From positions 868,001-932,000 of the forward strand of contig NZ_JARXVF010000001.1 in assembly GCF_029892515.1 (NCBI RefSeq): 64,000 nt of DNA, written 5' to 3'. This stretch comes from Pseudaminobacter soli (ex Li et al. 2025). GTDB lineage: Bacteria; Pseudomonadota; Alphaproteobacteria; Rhizobiales; Rhizobiaceae. This document shows positions 63,910-64,000 of the stretch, one piece after another; positions within the stretch are counted from its first letter, which is position 1, and each line of letters starts with the position of its first letter. The notes beneath the pieces were generated by a model. That model did no database searches, had not been told where the DNA came from, and saw only the letters and a program-made list of their open reading frames with translations. The position numbers were made by a program, and so were the translations under genes.

Positions 63910-64000
63910 CTCAATCTCCCTTTCAGTGTTCCGTTTTCCGGTGCGCGACAGGCCTTCGCGACCGGTTTTTGAGGTTCAGCCTGTTGGCCTTTCAGAAAAG

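Noticed and set aside
62731-63972. 413-codon open frame opposite potF
   Set aside because: potF has a signal peptide and conserved binding loops; the plus frame is a shadow.

Overview
The window reads as chromosomal DNA of a GC-rich alphaproteobacterium of the Hyphomicrobiales, most likely Phyllobacteriaceae (Mesorhizobium or Aminobacter type). The evidence is the hisS-hisZ-hisG order, a tRNA-His without an encoded G-1, EcfG-type promoters (GGAAC-N16/17-nGTT), an Irr-like iron box, PhaR-like sites, and repeats of the kind scattered through Mesorhizobium genomes. This assignment is inference; no 16S gene is present. There is no phage, transposase, CRISPR array or rRNA operon.

Layout. 1-11,040 is an accessory-looking stretch: a cut NfeD-type gene, a LysR/LysE pair, an O-antigen ligase with a 5'-truncated partner fused to a broken SDR gene, an AraC regulator, a divergent GlxA-like AraC/DJ-1 pair, and two carboxymuconolactone-decarboxylase-like genes. 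One of these belongs to a LysR/CMD/flavin-oxidase/DUF1348 cassette bounded by a 114-bp direct repeat. 11,062-23,640 is mostly housekeeping: guaA, a methylthioadenosine nucleosidase, a thioesterase, an RsmB-type methyltransferase, three tandem small exported proteins, hisG-hisZ-hisS, tag, an L,D-transpeptidase, folD and a racemase-fold protein. 23,719-31,622 is a glycolate/lactate oxidation region: glcD-glcE-(DUF4870)-glcF on the minus strand, divergent from a FadR-type regulator, a LutA-like protein and lldD.

31,661-44,554 carries a phosphatase, an amidotransferase, rsmE, gshA, a DUF937 repeat protein, a DUF1127 protein, a LysR regulator, a zinc alcohol dehydrogenase, an EamA exporter, xseA and an ALDH7-type dehydrogenase. 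44,555-47,362 looks lower in GC, with small genes, a probable EcfG-driven sRNA, a RhtB exporter and tRNA-His. 47,615-64,000 has a phasin, a 1203-residue PAS histidine kinase, an iron(III) ABC transporter without an ATPase gene, acetoacetate-CoA ligase, an AsmA protein and a potFGHI-like polyamine transporter.

Themes that link genes: (i) general stress response, with EcfG-like promoters before three paralogous two-cysteine exported proteins and before a terminator-ended sRNA; (ii) polyhydroxybutyrate metabolism, with a phasin, acetoacetate-CoA ligase and a thioesterase, two of which share a PhaR-like palindrome; (iii) 2-hydroxyacid oxidation. Several genes look broken or altered: a chimeric SDR/TPR junction, a DUF4440 gene cut by TAG at a probable Trp codon, a LutA-like protein missing part of its second CCG motif, a FolD with Gln at the catalytic Lys position, and a CMD protein without its cysteine pair. 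All regulatory and functional calls come from reading the sequence alone.
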